Origin: Akkermansiaceae bacterium
GTDB taxonomy: Bacteria; Verrucomicrobiota; Verrucomicrobiia; Verrucomicrobiales; Akkermansiaceae
Length of the DNA stretch: 64,000 nucleotides
Direction of reading: 5' to 3'
Assembly: GCA_903878115.1 (NCBI GenBank)
Contig: CAIRGO010000280.1
Coordinates: 1 to 64,000, forward strand
The notes under the pieces: model-generated
The model's input: only the letters and a program-made list of their open reading frames with translations
What the model was told of the DNA's origin: nothing
Databases searched by the model: none
Program-made: the position numbers and the translations under genes
Shown: one piece after another, positions 25,211 to 34,028 of the stretch
Numbering within the stretch: the stretch's first letter is position 1
Layout: every line of letters starts with the position of its first letter

Positions 25211-25791
25211 TCATGCGAGATTGCTTAGTTGAGAAATCGTTGCCTTCACAAGCAGATCAAAGCCAGTGAAAGAGCCTTCGGCAAAATTACTGGCACTAAA
25301 GTAACGCGGAACTGCCGTTGTTTGCAGATCTAACAATTCATCCCATTGTTGTACGATTTGTGGCGAGGCGAGTTCTGCACGATGATACTGAAACATCATC
25401 GGCACATCGCGAATATCGAGGCCGCGTTTTTGCAGCGCATCGGCTGTTTTGATCATGGCCTCTAGGCTATCCTGTATGCGTGTAGGGTTAATATCGATCA
25501 TCATCAATACCGCATCGGCATTGCTGAGTAACATTTCATATATTCCCCCGTATTGCACTTTTCCGGTTAACGTATGAACACTCAGATCATAAGGTTCTTC
25601 TTCGGCATTGTTCGCGGGAACAACATAGTCAAGAGGTAATACATCTAACCAGCCGACCTTGTAATCACGCAGCTGTGCTTGCGGATTGCTGGAGCGAGTG
25701 CTCTAGTAAACTCAGCCTTGCCACAATTCGCAGGGCCTGCAATCACCATTTTTAATATGACGGTCGCGTCCCGTTTTAGGGTGTCGCTTCA
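25211..25791 (-). pseudogene. Broken MglA/Ras-like small GTPase
   Basis: Family features are spread over more than one frame. One frame, from ATG 25749, gives VIAGPANCGKAEF (P-loop with GxxxxGK) and stops at TAG 25645-25647. A second frame, from about 25715, encodes RDYKVGWLDVLPLDY and HTLTGKVQYGG, then a domain with AVLMMIDINPTRIQDSLEAM and VPMMFQYHRAELASP, the position where MglA has YNKRDL. These match the MglA order (P-loop, PGQ-like turn, NKxD-like site), but need at least one base inserted or lost near 25710. A further break may lie near 25775 in a run of A. So it is either a decayed gene or a sequencing indel. The LC7-like gene is directly upstream. Confidence 0.55.
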
Positions 25792-25808
25792 TGGAGTGAG
25801 ATTCAAGA

Positions 25809-26732
25809 TCAGGCCATCTTCTCGAGTTCACGAGCGACAATCATGATTGCTTCTTTTACACCAGGAGCAAAACCGCCGTCAGTTTGTATGGCAAGCATGG
25901 TATTTCCATCGCGCACAAATTCGATCGGTGCATTACCGCTATACAAGCGGATATTTCCTCCGTCAAATCCCAGTGAAGAAAGAGTATATTTTAAATTTTC
26001 TAACGCCGAGACATCTCCTGTGCCAATGCGTGCCACATGCTTGATACCCGGAAGGGCGCGTGTGCGTTGTAAAATTTCTTCTCCACTCATCTCGCGATCA
26101 ACACCAAAAATAGCGCGAAGCTCGAGTTGGGTTATCACTTGAGGCATCTCGATAGGCAGAGGCGCAATCGGTGCAGCGGGAGTATACTCGTAACTTGGAA
26201 GAGGAGTAGTTTGATGCACGGGGGCTTGAGGAGCCTGGTAGGTTTGAGGCGCTGGTGCAGCAGGGATCGCTGATACTACGTGTTTTGCAAATGAAGCAGC
26301 CTCTTGATGATGTGGCCAAGCGCCAAAACTTTGTTGTGGAGTAGCCGCAGCAGGCTCGCGGCGCACGGAAAAAGGACTGGGAGCAGGGGTTGCTGGCGCT
26401 TGTGTGGGAGCGGTAGCAAAGGGTGCCGCTTGGATGTTATTTACTTGCGGCGCTTCGTAGCCGTAGGAAGATCCGTTTTCTGGTGCGATCTGGAACGGAC
26501 TTTCGATGGGCTTAATTCTCCGATCAGGAATTTTGGCCGGTTTTCCAGGTTCAGGAACAAGGCGCTCAGGTGGGGCATCAGCAGCACTAGCAAAGGGGGA
26601 TTCACTCATGGTCGGAGCGCTTGCAAATGGATTGGTAAGGGCAGGTGCTTCAACAGCAAAAGAAAATGGATTCACTCCTCCATTTGATCCATACGAAGGC
26701 AACGATTCAAAAATTCCGCGATTAGTGCTCAT
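25809..26732 (-). CDS. PF-repeat protein with C-terminal roadblock/LC7-like domain
   Basis: 307 residues. The N-terminal ~200 are disordered and Pro/Ala-rich, with repeated [N/S/A]-P-F pieces (NPFSFA, NPFASA, SPFASA, SPFQIA, APFATA, SPFSVR) spaced about 10-40 residues apart. The C-terminal ~105 residues contain ALPGIKHVARIG, SALENLKYTLSSLG, APIEFVRDGNTMLAIQTDG and FAPGVKEAIMIVARELEKM, which fit the strand-helix order of roadblock/LC7 (MglB-like) domains. LC7 proteins pair with Ras-like GTPases as GAPs or scaffolds, in keeping with the MglA-like remnant 17 bases downstream. The PF repeats look like short linear docking motifs, which is an inference. No signal peptide. Confidence 0.6.
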   Translation of the reverse strand: MSTNRGIFESLPSYGSNGGVNPFSFAVEAPALTNPFASAPTMSESPFASAADAPPERLVPEPGKPAKIPDRRIKPIESPFQIAPENGSSYGYEAPQVNNIQAAPFATAPTQAPATPAPSPFSVRREPAAATPQQSFGAWPHHQEAASFAKHVVSAIPAAPAPQTYQAPQAPVHQTTPLPSYEYTPAAPIAPLPIEMPQVITQLELRAIFGVDREMSGEEILQRTRALPGIKHVARIGTGDVSALENLKYTLSSLGFDGGNIRLYSGNAPIEFVRDGNTMLAIQTDGGFAPGVKEAIMIVARELEKMA

Positions 26733-26844
26733 AATTGTTCAATGGAATATTAATGGGTGAAATCTTATAAAGCAATACTAAATCTCAAACCTTTAGACAA
26801 TAAATTTGGCAAAAATGTGCAAAAATAATTATCAAATGACTATA

Positions 26845-27384
26845 TTATTCAAAAGTTTTTAATTGTTTACGAATGGCCATCTTGGCTGCGGGAGATAAAC
26901 GATCTAGGAATAACACTCCATCCAAGTGATCGATCTCATGCTGAAAGGCCCGAGCTAGCAGTCCGTCTGTCTCCAACGTGACTGTCTGCCCATCGAGTTG
27001 CTGAAAGCTGACGCGGACGATCGATGGACGACCGACCGGAGCACGCACGCCGAGAATACTAAGGCATCCTTCTGTTTCGATGGTGCGCGGACCATCCAAC
27101 TCCAGAACTGGATTGATAAATACCAACGGCATGTGATCCATCATATCCTCTTCCTTGCCATTGATTTTGAGAAAAGTAATGCATTCAGGATCGTGCGATA
27201 CGTCGATGCAAGCGATACGTAGCGGCACGCCGATTTGTGGTGCTGCTAGCCCTACGCCGTGCGCGGCATACATCGTCTCGATCATGCTTTCGGCAAGACG
27301 CATGATGTTTTCATCAATTTTCTCAATGCTTGCGCATTTTTCCCGCAACACAGGGTTGCCTAATTGCACTATATCTAACAACAT
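26845..27384 (-). CDS. def: Peptide deformylase
   Basis: 179 residues. The three family motifs are complete: GVGLAAPQIGVP (residues ~44-55), EGCLSILG (metal Cys) and QHEIDHLDG (two metal His and catalytic Glu). It removes the formyl group from nascent N-terminal methionine using Fe2+. The upstream gene on the same strand is exbD, whose stop is 21 bases before the def start, so def may be the last gene of the tonB-exbB-exbD run. Downstream, 112 bases of AT-rich sequence separate it from the LC7-like gene. Confidence 0.95.
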   Translation of the reverse strand: MLLDIVQLGNPVLREKCASIEKIDENIMRLAESMIETMYAAHGVGLAAPQIGVPLRIACIDVSHDPECITFLKINGKEEDMMDHMPLVFINPVLELDGPRTIETEGCLSILGVRAPVGRPSIVRVSFQQLDGQTVTLETDGLLARAFQHEIDHLDGVLFLDRLSPAAKMAIRKQLKTFE

Positions 27385-27405
27385 TTTTCTAACAATTTAA
27401 TTGAT

Positions 27406-27831
27406 TTATGGTGGTGATGAATCCGTGGACATTTTTGCTCGCGTTGGCATGGCTTCGATCCCTAAGCGTTTGAGGGCACCCCAGATCTCGATCATTTTTC
27501 CAAATGGTGCTTTTTCATCAGCTTCGATTTCTAATTGCCGATTGGGATTGAGTTTTCTCCAAGCTTCCAAGTAAGAATCTAACAAATCATCTGGTACGGA
27601 TGCGCCTTCGAGGGCGATTTTCCCTATTCCATCGACAGCGAGAACAGACATCTCTTCGACGATCGTATCAGTAGGCACATCTTTTGCTGTGGGCAAGGTG
27701 ATCTGCATGACATGGCGCGGACGTTTGAAATTGGTGGAGACAATAAAAAAGATCAGCAAAATAAATAGAATGTCGATCATGGGAACGATCGGCACTCCTG
27801 AAGATTTACGGGCTGGTCGGGCGAATTGCAT
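27406..27831 (-). CDS. ExbD/TolR-family proton-channel subunit
   Basis: 141 residues. One N-terminal membrane helix PIVPMIDILFILLIFFIVSTNF carries the conserved Asp of ExbD (MIDILF), followed by a periplasmic domain with MQITLPTA and EIEADEKAPFGKMIEIWGAL. It works with the ExbB-like protein, whose gene ends 12 bases before, to use the proton gradient to energise TonB. The C-terminal tail is polar. ExbD and TolR cannot be separated by sequence alone; the TonB-like gene in the same run favours ExbD. Confidence 0.85.
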   Translation of the reverse strand: MQFARPARKSSGVPIVPMIDILFILLIFFIVSTNFKRPRHVMQITLPTAKDVPTDTIVEEMSVLAVDGIGKIALEGASVPDDLLDSYLEAWRKLNPNRQLEIEADEKAPFGKMIEIWGALKRLGIEAMPTRAKMSTDSSPP

Positions 27832-27843
27832 ATAAGTAATCGG

Positions 27844-28539
27844 TTAGTTACGCGGAGCGCGCGCTTTTTGGCAGACATGCACCAACTTGCCTAACAACAT
27901 TTCTAACTCGGTAGTAAAACTTTCGATTTTCCGATTAAAGAAACTCTGCGCGATGACACAAGGAACAGTAATCGCTAGTCCAAAAATGGTGGTGTTGAGC
28001 GCGATTGCGATTCCTTTCGTAATCACTTGCGTATTGCTCATGTCGCCCGTTTCACCCATACGTTGAAAAAGGTATGCCAGTCCGCTCGCCGTGCCTAACA
28101 ATCCCAGCAATGGTGAAATGGTGATGACTACATCGAGTGCAGTCATTCCTGCATTCAGCATCAGAACTTCATGGCGGGCAACAGTCTGCACGGCATCGCT
28201 AATATCGGTTTGTGATTTGCCACGGTTTTTCACCGCGACCGCTGCGAGACGAGCGAGTGCAGTATTGCCTTTTTCAAATTCGGCCAACAAATTTTCCACC
28301 GAACCAGCTTCTACGCTTTTTTCAAAGTCATCCACTTCGCGAGCGAGAGCAGCAGGTATAATCAATGAGCGACGCAATGATAGCATTTTGAAAATGATCA
28401 CTGTGACGCCTACGACTAGACAAAACAACAGAGGCCACATGAAATTGCCACCCGCATGAAAATAGGTCCACACCACATCGACCACATTGGAACTGCTTGG
28501 GGTCGCGACATCGGCAAATATAAATATTGAATGATACAT
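27844..28539 (-). CDS. ExbB/TolQ/MotA-family proton-channel protein
   Basis: 231 residues from ATG 28539; the in-frame extension to 28665 lies inside the TonB-like gene and is not family-like. Three membrane helices are apparent: FMWPLLFCLVVGVTVIIF near the N-terminus, then MTALDVVITISPLLGLLGTASGLAYLF and AIALNTTIFGLAITVPCVIAQSFF. The TISPLLGLLGTASG block is typical for this family. It forms the channel complex with ExbD, driving TonB. Its start is 1 base after the TonB-like stop, so translation is probably coupled. Confidence 0.87.
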   Translation of the reverse strand: MYHSIFIFADVATPSSSNVVDVVWTYFHAGGNFMWPLLFCLVVGVTVIIFKMLSLRRSLIIPAALAREVDDFEKSVEAGSVENLLAEFEKGNTALARLAAVAVKNRGKSQTDISDAVQTVARHEVLMLNAGMTALDVVITISPLLGLLGTASGLAYLFQRMGETGDMSNTQVITKGIAIALNTTIFGLAITVPCVIAQSFFNRKIESFTTELEMLLGKLVHVCQKARAPRN

Positions 28540-28540
28540 G

Positions 28541-29650
28541 CTAAAAATAAAAATTGTATAAGAGTTCGATTGGTTCGCCGTCGAGTTCTTTTTTGAGATC
28601 GTTAGGAATACTTGGAAGTTTGGCTTGGCGGATCGAGTTGAGGGTGAAGCCTTTTTGTATCTCACCCGCGTCCACCATCTCGACTACGTTTACCGAGCGG
28701 ACTTTGCCGTTTTCATCGATCACAAAACGTAAGGTTATAATTCCCGGTGAGATCAAATCACGGTACTTGGTGCAGTTCGCATTCCATTCAGCTTCGATGG
28801 CACGACTGAGTGCCGCATGATAGCGCCCCATCGCAGTATTCGCGACATTCAAGGCTGATTTTCCTTTGCGAGAAATCGAGCCACTGAGTTTGGTTTTTTC
28901 TTGATTGCCACGGAAGCCTGGCTCCTTGGCCGCAGCATCTGGTGAGTCTGGTTTCGGCTTCGGTAACTCGGCAGTTTCTTGTTTTTCTTTAGGTTTGATT
29001 TCCTCTTTTGGTAAATTGCGTTCGATGGGTTGATCGCCTGTAAGCATTTTTTGGTCGGGGATTTTGACTTGTTCTTTTTGCGTTATGTCATCGGCGATCG
29101 GCTTGGGCAATGTTTCAAGTGGAGTTGTTACGGTAGGGGGCACGGGCTGCGTAGGTGCTGGCGGAGTAGGGGGCTTTTTCGCCAGTGACTGATGTTCTAG
29201 GTCTCCAGGTTGAATGCGGCTTTGTGTGGTTTCGATGTCATTAGGTTTTCGTGGATCACGTCCTGATTGACTGGGCATTTCTGGCGCGCCAGGGATGGGG
29301 TTGGCATCGCTGGTGGCAATGGTGTCACGATCTCCGATGAATGGAGTATCAATCGGCGGAGCAGATTCTTGGTCGGCACTGGTGCGAGCGAATTGTTTTT
29401 TAGCAGGTGGTGTGGGTGCGGTAGGTGCAACGGCAGGACGCGCATTGACCTTCGGAGTCAAGAGAATCACGATCTGCTCCTCCACAGCGCGCTTGATCGG
29501 AGTGGAGTGACTCAATACTAGCGAGCTAAGAGAAAGAAAGCCAAAGAGCAAAAATCCTAGTAAGCAAATCACCAAAGATACCAGAAAGGAAATCAACCAT
29601 AGTCGTCCTTGATTCGGTGTCATTGATGGAGCATAGCTCGCCATACGCAT
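28541..29650 (-). CDS. TonB-like energy transducer
   Basis: About 369 residues from ATG 29650 (29644 and 29623 are also possible). A single N-terminal membrane helix (LWLISFLVSLVICLLGFLLFGFLSL) is followed by a long Pro/Lys/Glu-rich region (about 90-255) that would span the periplasm, and a C-terminal domain with YHAALSRAIEAEWNANC, ITLRFVIDENGKVRSVNVVEM and FTLNSIRQAKLPSIP, as in TonB C-termini. It passes proton-motive energy to outer-membrane receptors, such as the one at 55278-57398. It is the first gene of a tonB-exbB-exbD-def run; a lipoprotein-like gene diverges 42 bases away. Confidence 0.82.
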   Translation of the reverse strand: MRMASYAPSMTPNQGRLWLISFLVSLVICLLGFLLFGFLSLSSLVLSHSTPIKRAVEEQIVILLTPKVNARPAVAPTAPTPPAKKQFARTSADQESAPPIDTPFIGDRDTIATSDANPIPGAPEMPSQSGRDPRKPNDIETTQSRIQPGDLEHQSLAKKPPTPPAPTQPVPPTVTTPLETLPKPIADDITQKEQVKIPDQKMLTGDQPIERNLPKEEIKPKEKQETAELPKPKPDSPDAAAKEPGFRGNQEKTKLSGSISRKGKSALNVANTAMGRYHAALSRAIEAEWNANCTKYRDLISPGIITLRFVIDENGKVRSVNVVEMVDAGEIQKGFTLNSIRQAKLPSIPNDLKKELDGEPIELLYNFYF

Positions 29651-29691
29651 TGATTGTAGCTCACTAGTATAGCACTTCACAAGCATTTAGC

Positions 29692-30147
29692 ATGCAATCT
29701 TGGCATTTCTTTCTTTTCATTTTAGGTTCTTTCGTTTTGAATCCCTCCGTGAGTCGCCATTTCGCACTACTAGCTATTTTTTCGCTCTGCTTCTTTTCGT
29801 GTGCTAAAAAAGAACCCGAACCGGCAGCGATCAGCGCTCCTGTAAAAAAAATTACCCAATCTCATGGCGATACACTGCCACAGGCGAACTCAGATCAAGA
29901 GCTGGCTAACGAATTACGTGAACCCGATATGCTCAATCAATTGGATTCATCATTACTGCAAAATGATAGACGTACCGTGAGCAATCCAACGCGAACAAAC
30001 AATCATCCGGTGGTGATTAAGGGTTCTGACAAAGCCCCTGAAATGGTCGAGCCCAAAACGCCTGCCCCAGCCCCTCCAGTGCCTGCTCCTTCAGTGCCAA
30101 AGGCTAGCGACACCACTGCAAAGAAAATCCCGGGCGCTGGTAATTAA
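29692..30147 (+). CDS. Small lipoprotein-like protein with proline-rich tail
   Basis: Up to 151 residues. Two starts are possible: ATG 29692, which gives an extra hydrophobic stretch, or GTG 29749, which gives a shorter signal (VSRHFALLAIFSLCFFSC) ending at a Cys that would fit a lipoprotein, though the lipobox is non-canonical. After AKKEPEP come polar segments and a Pro-rich end (APAPPVPAPSVP). No domain is recognisable. It is divergent from the TonB-like gene, and its last 44 bases overlap the end of the convergent small secreted protein gene. A cell-envelope location is inferred from the signal only. Confidence 0.5.
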   Translation: MQSWHFFLFILGSFVLNPSVSRHFALLAIFSLCFFSCAKKEPEPAAISAPVKKITQSHGDTLPQANSDQELANELREPDMLNQLDSSLLQNDRRTVSNPTRTNNHPVVIKGSDKAPEMVEPKTPAPAPPVPAPSVPKASDTTAKKIPGAGN

Positions 30148-30499
30148 TGCCCCATTGACCGTTTGATTGATACCATCCATTTAACCCACAGCCGCGTGGC
30201 GTGTTAAATTGACGATAACAATCATTGAAAAACCAACCAAATTGCTGATTAAAGCCAAAAATGTCGCGTGATGAGTTGCTGCGATAACGTGTGGAACGCG
30301 ACCACGGCATCGGCGCTATTTTTTGCAAATTTACAGGTTGCGCAGAGACAAGATCCTTCGGTTGAGTGGTTAGATCGCTGCTTGCGTTCTTGTCTGTTTG
30401 TATAACTGGCTTACCTTGGTGGTCATACCAAATTTCTTTTTCGGCTGCTCCGAGAAACAGGGATGAAATTGAAATGAGGGGAAAGACGATCGTTTTCAT
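30104..30499 (-). CDS. Small secreted protein, unknown family
   Basis: 131 residues with signal peptide MKTIVFPLISISSLFLGAAE. A short motif after it (EIWYDHQGKPVIQTD) resembles DUF4124-like or lysozyme-inhibitor-like starts, but I do not recognise the family. The C-terminal part is rich in Arg, Asn, Trp and Tyr (RSTRYRSNSSRDIFGFNQQFGWFFND, RGCGLNGWYQSNGQW). Two or three cysteines could form disulfides in the periplasm. It ends within the convergent lipoprotein-like gene (44-base overlap), and starts 51 bases from the end of the small transglutaminase gene. Confidence 0.5.
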   Translation of the reverse strand: MKTIVFPLISISSLFLGAAEKEIWYDHQGKPVIQTDKNASSDLTTQPKDLVSAQPVNLQKIAPMPWSRSTRYRSNSSRDIFGFNQQFGWFFNDCYRQFNTPRGCGLNGWYQSNGQWGINYQRPGFSLQWCR

Positions 30500-30549
30500 T
30501 GCCTTAAAATAGTAGTTTTTTTTCAGAATGCGAGGAAAAAAGTCTTTCT

Positions 30550-31434
30550 CTACTTCTGTGGCATTACATCCACAGCTATCAAAATGCTTTGGTTGCCGGC
30601 TCCCAGTGTGACTCCACGCAGTGGGCTAACATCACTGAAATCTCTGCCCCATGCAAGGGTGACATGACGGGTGGATGGCATGATGTCATTGGTCGGGTCC
30701 ATATCGATCCAGCCGAGATCTTCACCACACCAAACCGATAGCCAAGCATGGGAGGCATCTGCGCCGATGAGTTTTTCTTTGCCTGGCGGCGGCTGTGTTT
30801 CTAAGTATCCGCTGACATAGCGGGCGGGTAAACCGAGGCTTCGTAAGCAGGCAATCATCACCTGTGCGTAATCTTGACAGACGCCACGTTTTTTCTCCCA
30901 AGCTTCTTCGATTTTTGTCGCAACATTGGTAGCCGTCGGATCAAAGGTGAAATCGTTGTAGATCCGATGGTTCAAATCCAACGCGCCCTGAAGAATGGGC
31001 ATTTCTGCGGGAAAACTATCGCGCGCATAGGTGCGCAGTTCTTCATTGGTGCGGATCAATGGCGAAGGGCAGACATATTCGCTAGCAGAAGATCCTGCTG
31101 TCCAGCGCTCGGCATCACATTGATCACGGATCTGTTTCCAAGTGGGCGATTTTTCACTGGCAGGCAGCACAAATTCTTCGAGTTCTACAAAGCTGCTAGA
31201 AATTACTTCGAGTTCTTCATGAGCACCTTCAATCTCAAAATAGATGGTGGCATTTCCATATGCGTCTTGGCGCACAAATCGTTGCAGTGGTTCTGGTCGA
31301 ATCGTCATTTCATGCCATGGACAATTCTGAAACGGCAAGCGCCGCGGGATCAGTTTGGCATGGTAGTGGCAAACGGTTACCGGGCTGTCGTATCGGCATA
31401 TCGTGCTATGAATGATTTGGTAACGCATGGTCAA
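30550..31434 (-). CDS. Transglutaminase-like cysteine protease
   Basis: 294 residues (ATG 31434; a second ATG at 31428 is also possible). The N-terminal beta-domain MRYQIIHSTICRYDSPV is the bacterial transglutaminase N-type. The catalytic core shows KRGVCQDYAQVMIACLRSLGLPARYVSGYLE with the nucleophile Cys, then ASHAWLSVWCG with the His and GWIDMDPTND with the Asp, so the Cys-His-Asp triad is complete. It is likely a peptidase or amide transferase. The start overlaps the stop of the ATP-grasp/alpha-E gene by 4 bases (ATGA), so the two are co-translated. Confidence 0.9.
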   Translation of the reverse strand: MTMRYQIIHSTICRYDSPVTVCHYHAKLIPRRLPFQNCPWHEMTIRPEPLQRFVRQDAYGNATIYFEIEGAHEELEVISSSFVELEEFVLPASEKSPTWKQIRDQCDAERWTAGSSASEYVCPSPLIRTNEELRTYARDSFPAEMPILQGALDLNHRIYNDFTFDPTATNVATKIEEAWEKKRGVCQDYAQVMIACLRSLGLPARYVSGYLETQPPPGKEKLIGADASHAWLSVWCGEDLGWIDMDPTNDIMPSTRHVTLAWGRDFSDVSPLRGVTLGAGNQSILIAVDVMPQK

Positions 31435-33959
31435 CGTGATCGACGGGTAGTGTGGCTGAAATAATCTTCAGTGAGGTGATCGGAAAATTTTTCCAATTGT
31501 GCCGAAAAATACTCGCAAAATTCTAACAATATCGTGGTTTTGCGCGCATTGTTTTCAATGGATTTTAAATCAATTTTGTTAACGGCCGCGATCATGCCTT
31601 CGATTTCTTCGCGCGCTTTAAGCTCTCCACCGAGAGAAGATTCATCCGGTAATAACTTAACTTGGCGATGCATGGCTTCTAACTGATAGTGCAAGGAACG
31701 TGGGTTTGCGGCATTCAAAATTAACAAATCCAAAACTAGCAGAAGTTTGGGACGAGCAAAATGATGGCGCCGATAGGTCATGGTGCTATCAAAAATTTCC
31801 AACATCGGCCCGAGAACAGCATCATCGTCTGTGGATATTTCAATCGCGGCATGATTGAATGAGGCACTCGCCATGCCACGTTCGATTCGACGTCCAATCT
31901 CCAAAAAGCGCCATCCGTGACCTTGCACCATGTTTTCTAGCTGCATACCACTAAATGCCGCCATGTCTAAAATAATGCGATCCAATTTCGCGATCATATC
32001 AGGCAGTGCATAAGGTGAAATTTTAACCAACGTTTCATCCATCAAGCGATTGAACAGACGCCAGGTATCATCAGATAAACGGTCTCTCGCTGAGGCCGCA
32101 TTAAAACGCAATCTTCCTAACAAATCAGCGATGCCTCCCTCGCGCTTGGGGTCTTCTAATAGGGCATGAATTTCCTCTTGGATGGTGAGAATTTGAGCAT
32201 TATTATCAAACGCAGTATCTAATAATTTGATTTCTTTAGCCAAGCGTAAGCCGACTGCGATTTCTCGCATTTGATCCTCGCTGCCTTCCCCGGTAAGCCG
32301 CTGTGAGAGCATCCGTAGCACGCGTGAGGTCTGTTCTAAACGCTCAGCGTAGCGACCTAACCAAAACAAATGATCGGCAATACGGCTGGGCACGTCGCCA
32401 GGAGGTCGAGCGATGCGGAGCACTTCTTGATGTCCTCCCAATAAGGTTTTTTGATCTACTTCTCCATCTGCTTGCACCCACACATCTTTGCTAATTGCGC
32501 CGGCATTGATTGTTACGAGAAAGCCAGCCTTTTCAGGACTTACTCGACCTAAGCCGCCGGGCATCACGAAGCAATCACGCATGGTTCCTAGGGCAAATGT
32601 TCGCAGCACAAATGGTCTCGGTTGCAATGCTCCGTCCACCCACATCGGAGCCGTCGATAATGTTCGTGATTGTTGGGCCACCCACTGTTCAGGATCTGCT
32701 TGGATGCTAGCAAGGAGTTGTTTTAAGTCACCCTCAGTCATTGATGAGGCGGACTGTGCTGGTCGATCGGTGTCGTAGAAGGCACGTTTGAAAACCCATT
32801 TCCGCGGGTCATTCATTACCATTTCACATTCATTTTTCTGACCGCACCACCATGTGGGCACTGCGGGTATGAGTAGATCCTCACCTAACAAACTCTGACA
32901 AATACTTGGCAGAAATGGCAGCCACGCCGGGGCTTCTAATAAGCCCGAGCCAATGCCGTTGGTGATGCTTACTTTTCCAGCTCGCCATGACTCTAACAAT
33001 CCTGGGATGCCAGACCATGAGTCAGCCTCTAGCTCTAACGAATCACATGAATGATCTTCCATACGTCGAACCAAAACATCCACCTGGCGTAATCCTTCTA
33101 AGGTTTTTACATACAGGCGTCGATCGCGCACGGTGAGATCAGCGCCTTCTACGAGCGGGAATCCAAGGTAGCGCGCTTTAAATGCGTGCTCAAAATAACT
33201 TCGATGTTGCGGACCTGGTGTGACCATGACCACATTGAGTTGCCTGCGGTAAGCTGGGGCTAATTCACGAAAGTGATCGCGCTCACGTTCAAAAAATGCA
33301 GCAAGTCGCTGAATGCGGCAATTTTTAAATTCACGCGGATATGCTTGCGAGAGCACAATGCGATTCTCTAACGAGTAGCCCAATCCACTTGGCATCTGCG
33401 TGCGGTCTGCCAAGGCCAACCATGAGCCGTCCTCAGCGCGAATGAGATCAGTCGCGATGGTGCTCATTAGTCCAGATTCCACTTCGATGTCTTTTGCTGC
33501 CCTTAAATAACCAGGATTCGCAAACAGCATCCGTGGGGGGATGAGCCCGTCATGCAAAATACGCTGAGGTCCGTAAATGTCTGCTAAAATAGCGCGAAAT
33601 AATCTCACGCGTTGCTGCATGCCTTTTTCGATTTCTGAGAAATCGTTAGCAGAAAGCAGCACGGGGATTACGTCTAGATTCCAAGGTCGACCCGCCGCTC
33701 CTGTGTCTTGATAGGCATTATAGGTCACTCCATGGTCGCGTAACAATCGCGCCACGGTTCGCTCGTGAATATCCATGCTTTGCACGCCATCGTTTTGCAA
33801 CATGCTATGAAATTTCTTCCAATGTGGGCGGATGGCGCCATGTTGATCGATCATTTCATCCCATGTGCCCGCAGCGGGGGAATAGAGAAAAGGCAGACTC
33901 TTATCCAGCGCTGGCGCTTGGCTAGGAATCATGCCTTGGGAAAGAAATTGTTGCTGCAT
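31431..33959 (-). CDS. Circularly permuted ATP-grasp type 2 / alpha-E fusion protein
   Basis: 842 residues. The first half (about 1-485) is the circularly permuted ATP-grasp region (DUF404/DUF407): GVTYNAYQDTGAAGRPWNLDVIP, DIYGPQRILHDGLIPP, NLADLLGR-like ends and NGIGSGLLEAPAWLPFLP, PRKWVFKRAF. The second half (about 520-842) is the alpha-E helical domain (DUF403): RIADHLFWLGRYAERLEQTSRVLRML, LHYQLEAMHRQ. In many genomes these are two separate proteins; here they are fused. ATP-grasp enzymes form amide bonds with ATP, so the product is predicted to ligate an amino acid or peptide. The transglutaminase genes on both sides are typical partners. Confidence 0.9.
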   Translation of the reverse strand: MQQQFLSQGMIPSQAPALDKSLPFLYSPAAGTWDEMIDQHGAIRPHWKKFHSMLQNDGVQSMDIHERTVARLLRDHGVTYNAYQDTGAAGRPWNLDVIPVLLSANDFSEIEKGMQQRVRLFRAILADIYGPQRILHDGLIPPRMLFANPGYLRAAKDIEVESGLMSTIATDLIRAEDGSWLALADRTQMPSGLGYSLENRIVLSQAYPREFKNCRIQRLAAFFERERDHFRELAPAYRRQLNVVMVTPGPQHRSYFEHAFKARYLGFPLVEGADLTVRDRRLYVKTLEGLRQVDVLVRRMEDHSCDSLELEADSWSGIPGLLESWRAGKVSITNGIGSGLLEAPAWLPFLPSICQSLLGEDLLIPAVPTWWCGQKNECEMVMNDPRKWVFKRAFYDTDRPAQSASSMTEGDLKQLLASIQADPEQWVAQQSRTLSTAPMWVDGALQPRPFVLRTFALGTMRDCFVMPGGLGRVSPEKAGFLVTINAGAISKDVWVQADGEVDQKTLLGGHQEVLRIARPPGDVPSRIADHLFWLGRYAERLEQTSRVLRMLSQRLTGEGSEDQMREIAVGLRLAKEIKLLDTAFDNNAQILTIQEEIHALLEDPKREGGIADLLGRLRFNAASARDRLSDDTWRLFNRLMDETLVKISPYALPDMIAKLDRIILDMAAFSGMQLENMVQGHGWRFLEIGRRIERGMASASFNHAAIEISTDDDAVLGPMLEIFDSTMTYRRHHFARPKLLLVLDLLILNAANPRSLHYQLEAMHRQVKLLPDESSLGGELKAREEIEGMIAAVNKIDLKSIENNARKTTILLEFCEYFSAQLEKFSDHLTEDYFSHTTRRSR

Positions 33960-34028
33960 TGTATGGAGATTATGACGCGAACATTAGTGCGCCAATTCTC
34001 GCATTTTCGCAATCAATATTAATCAAAT

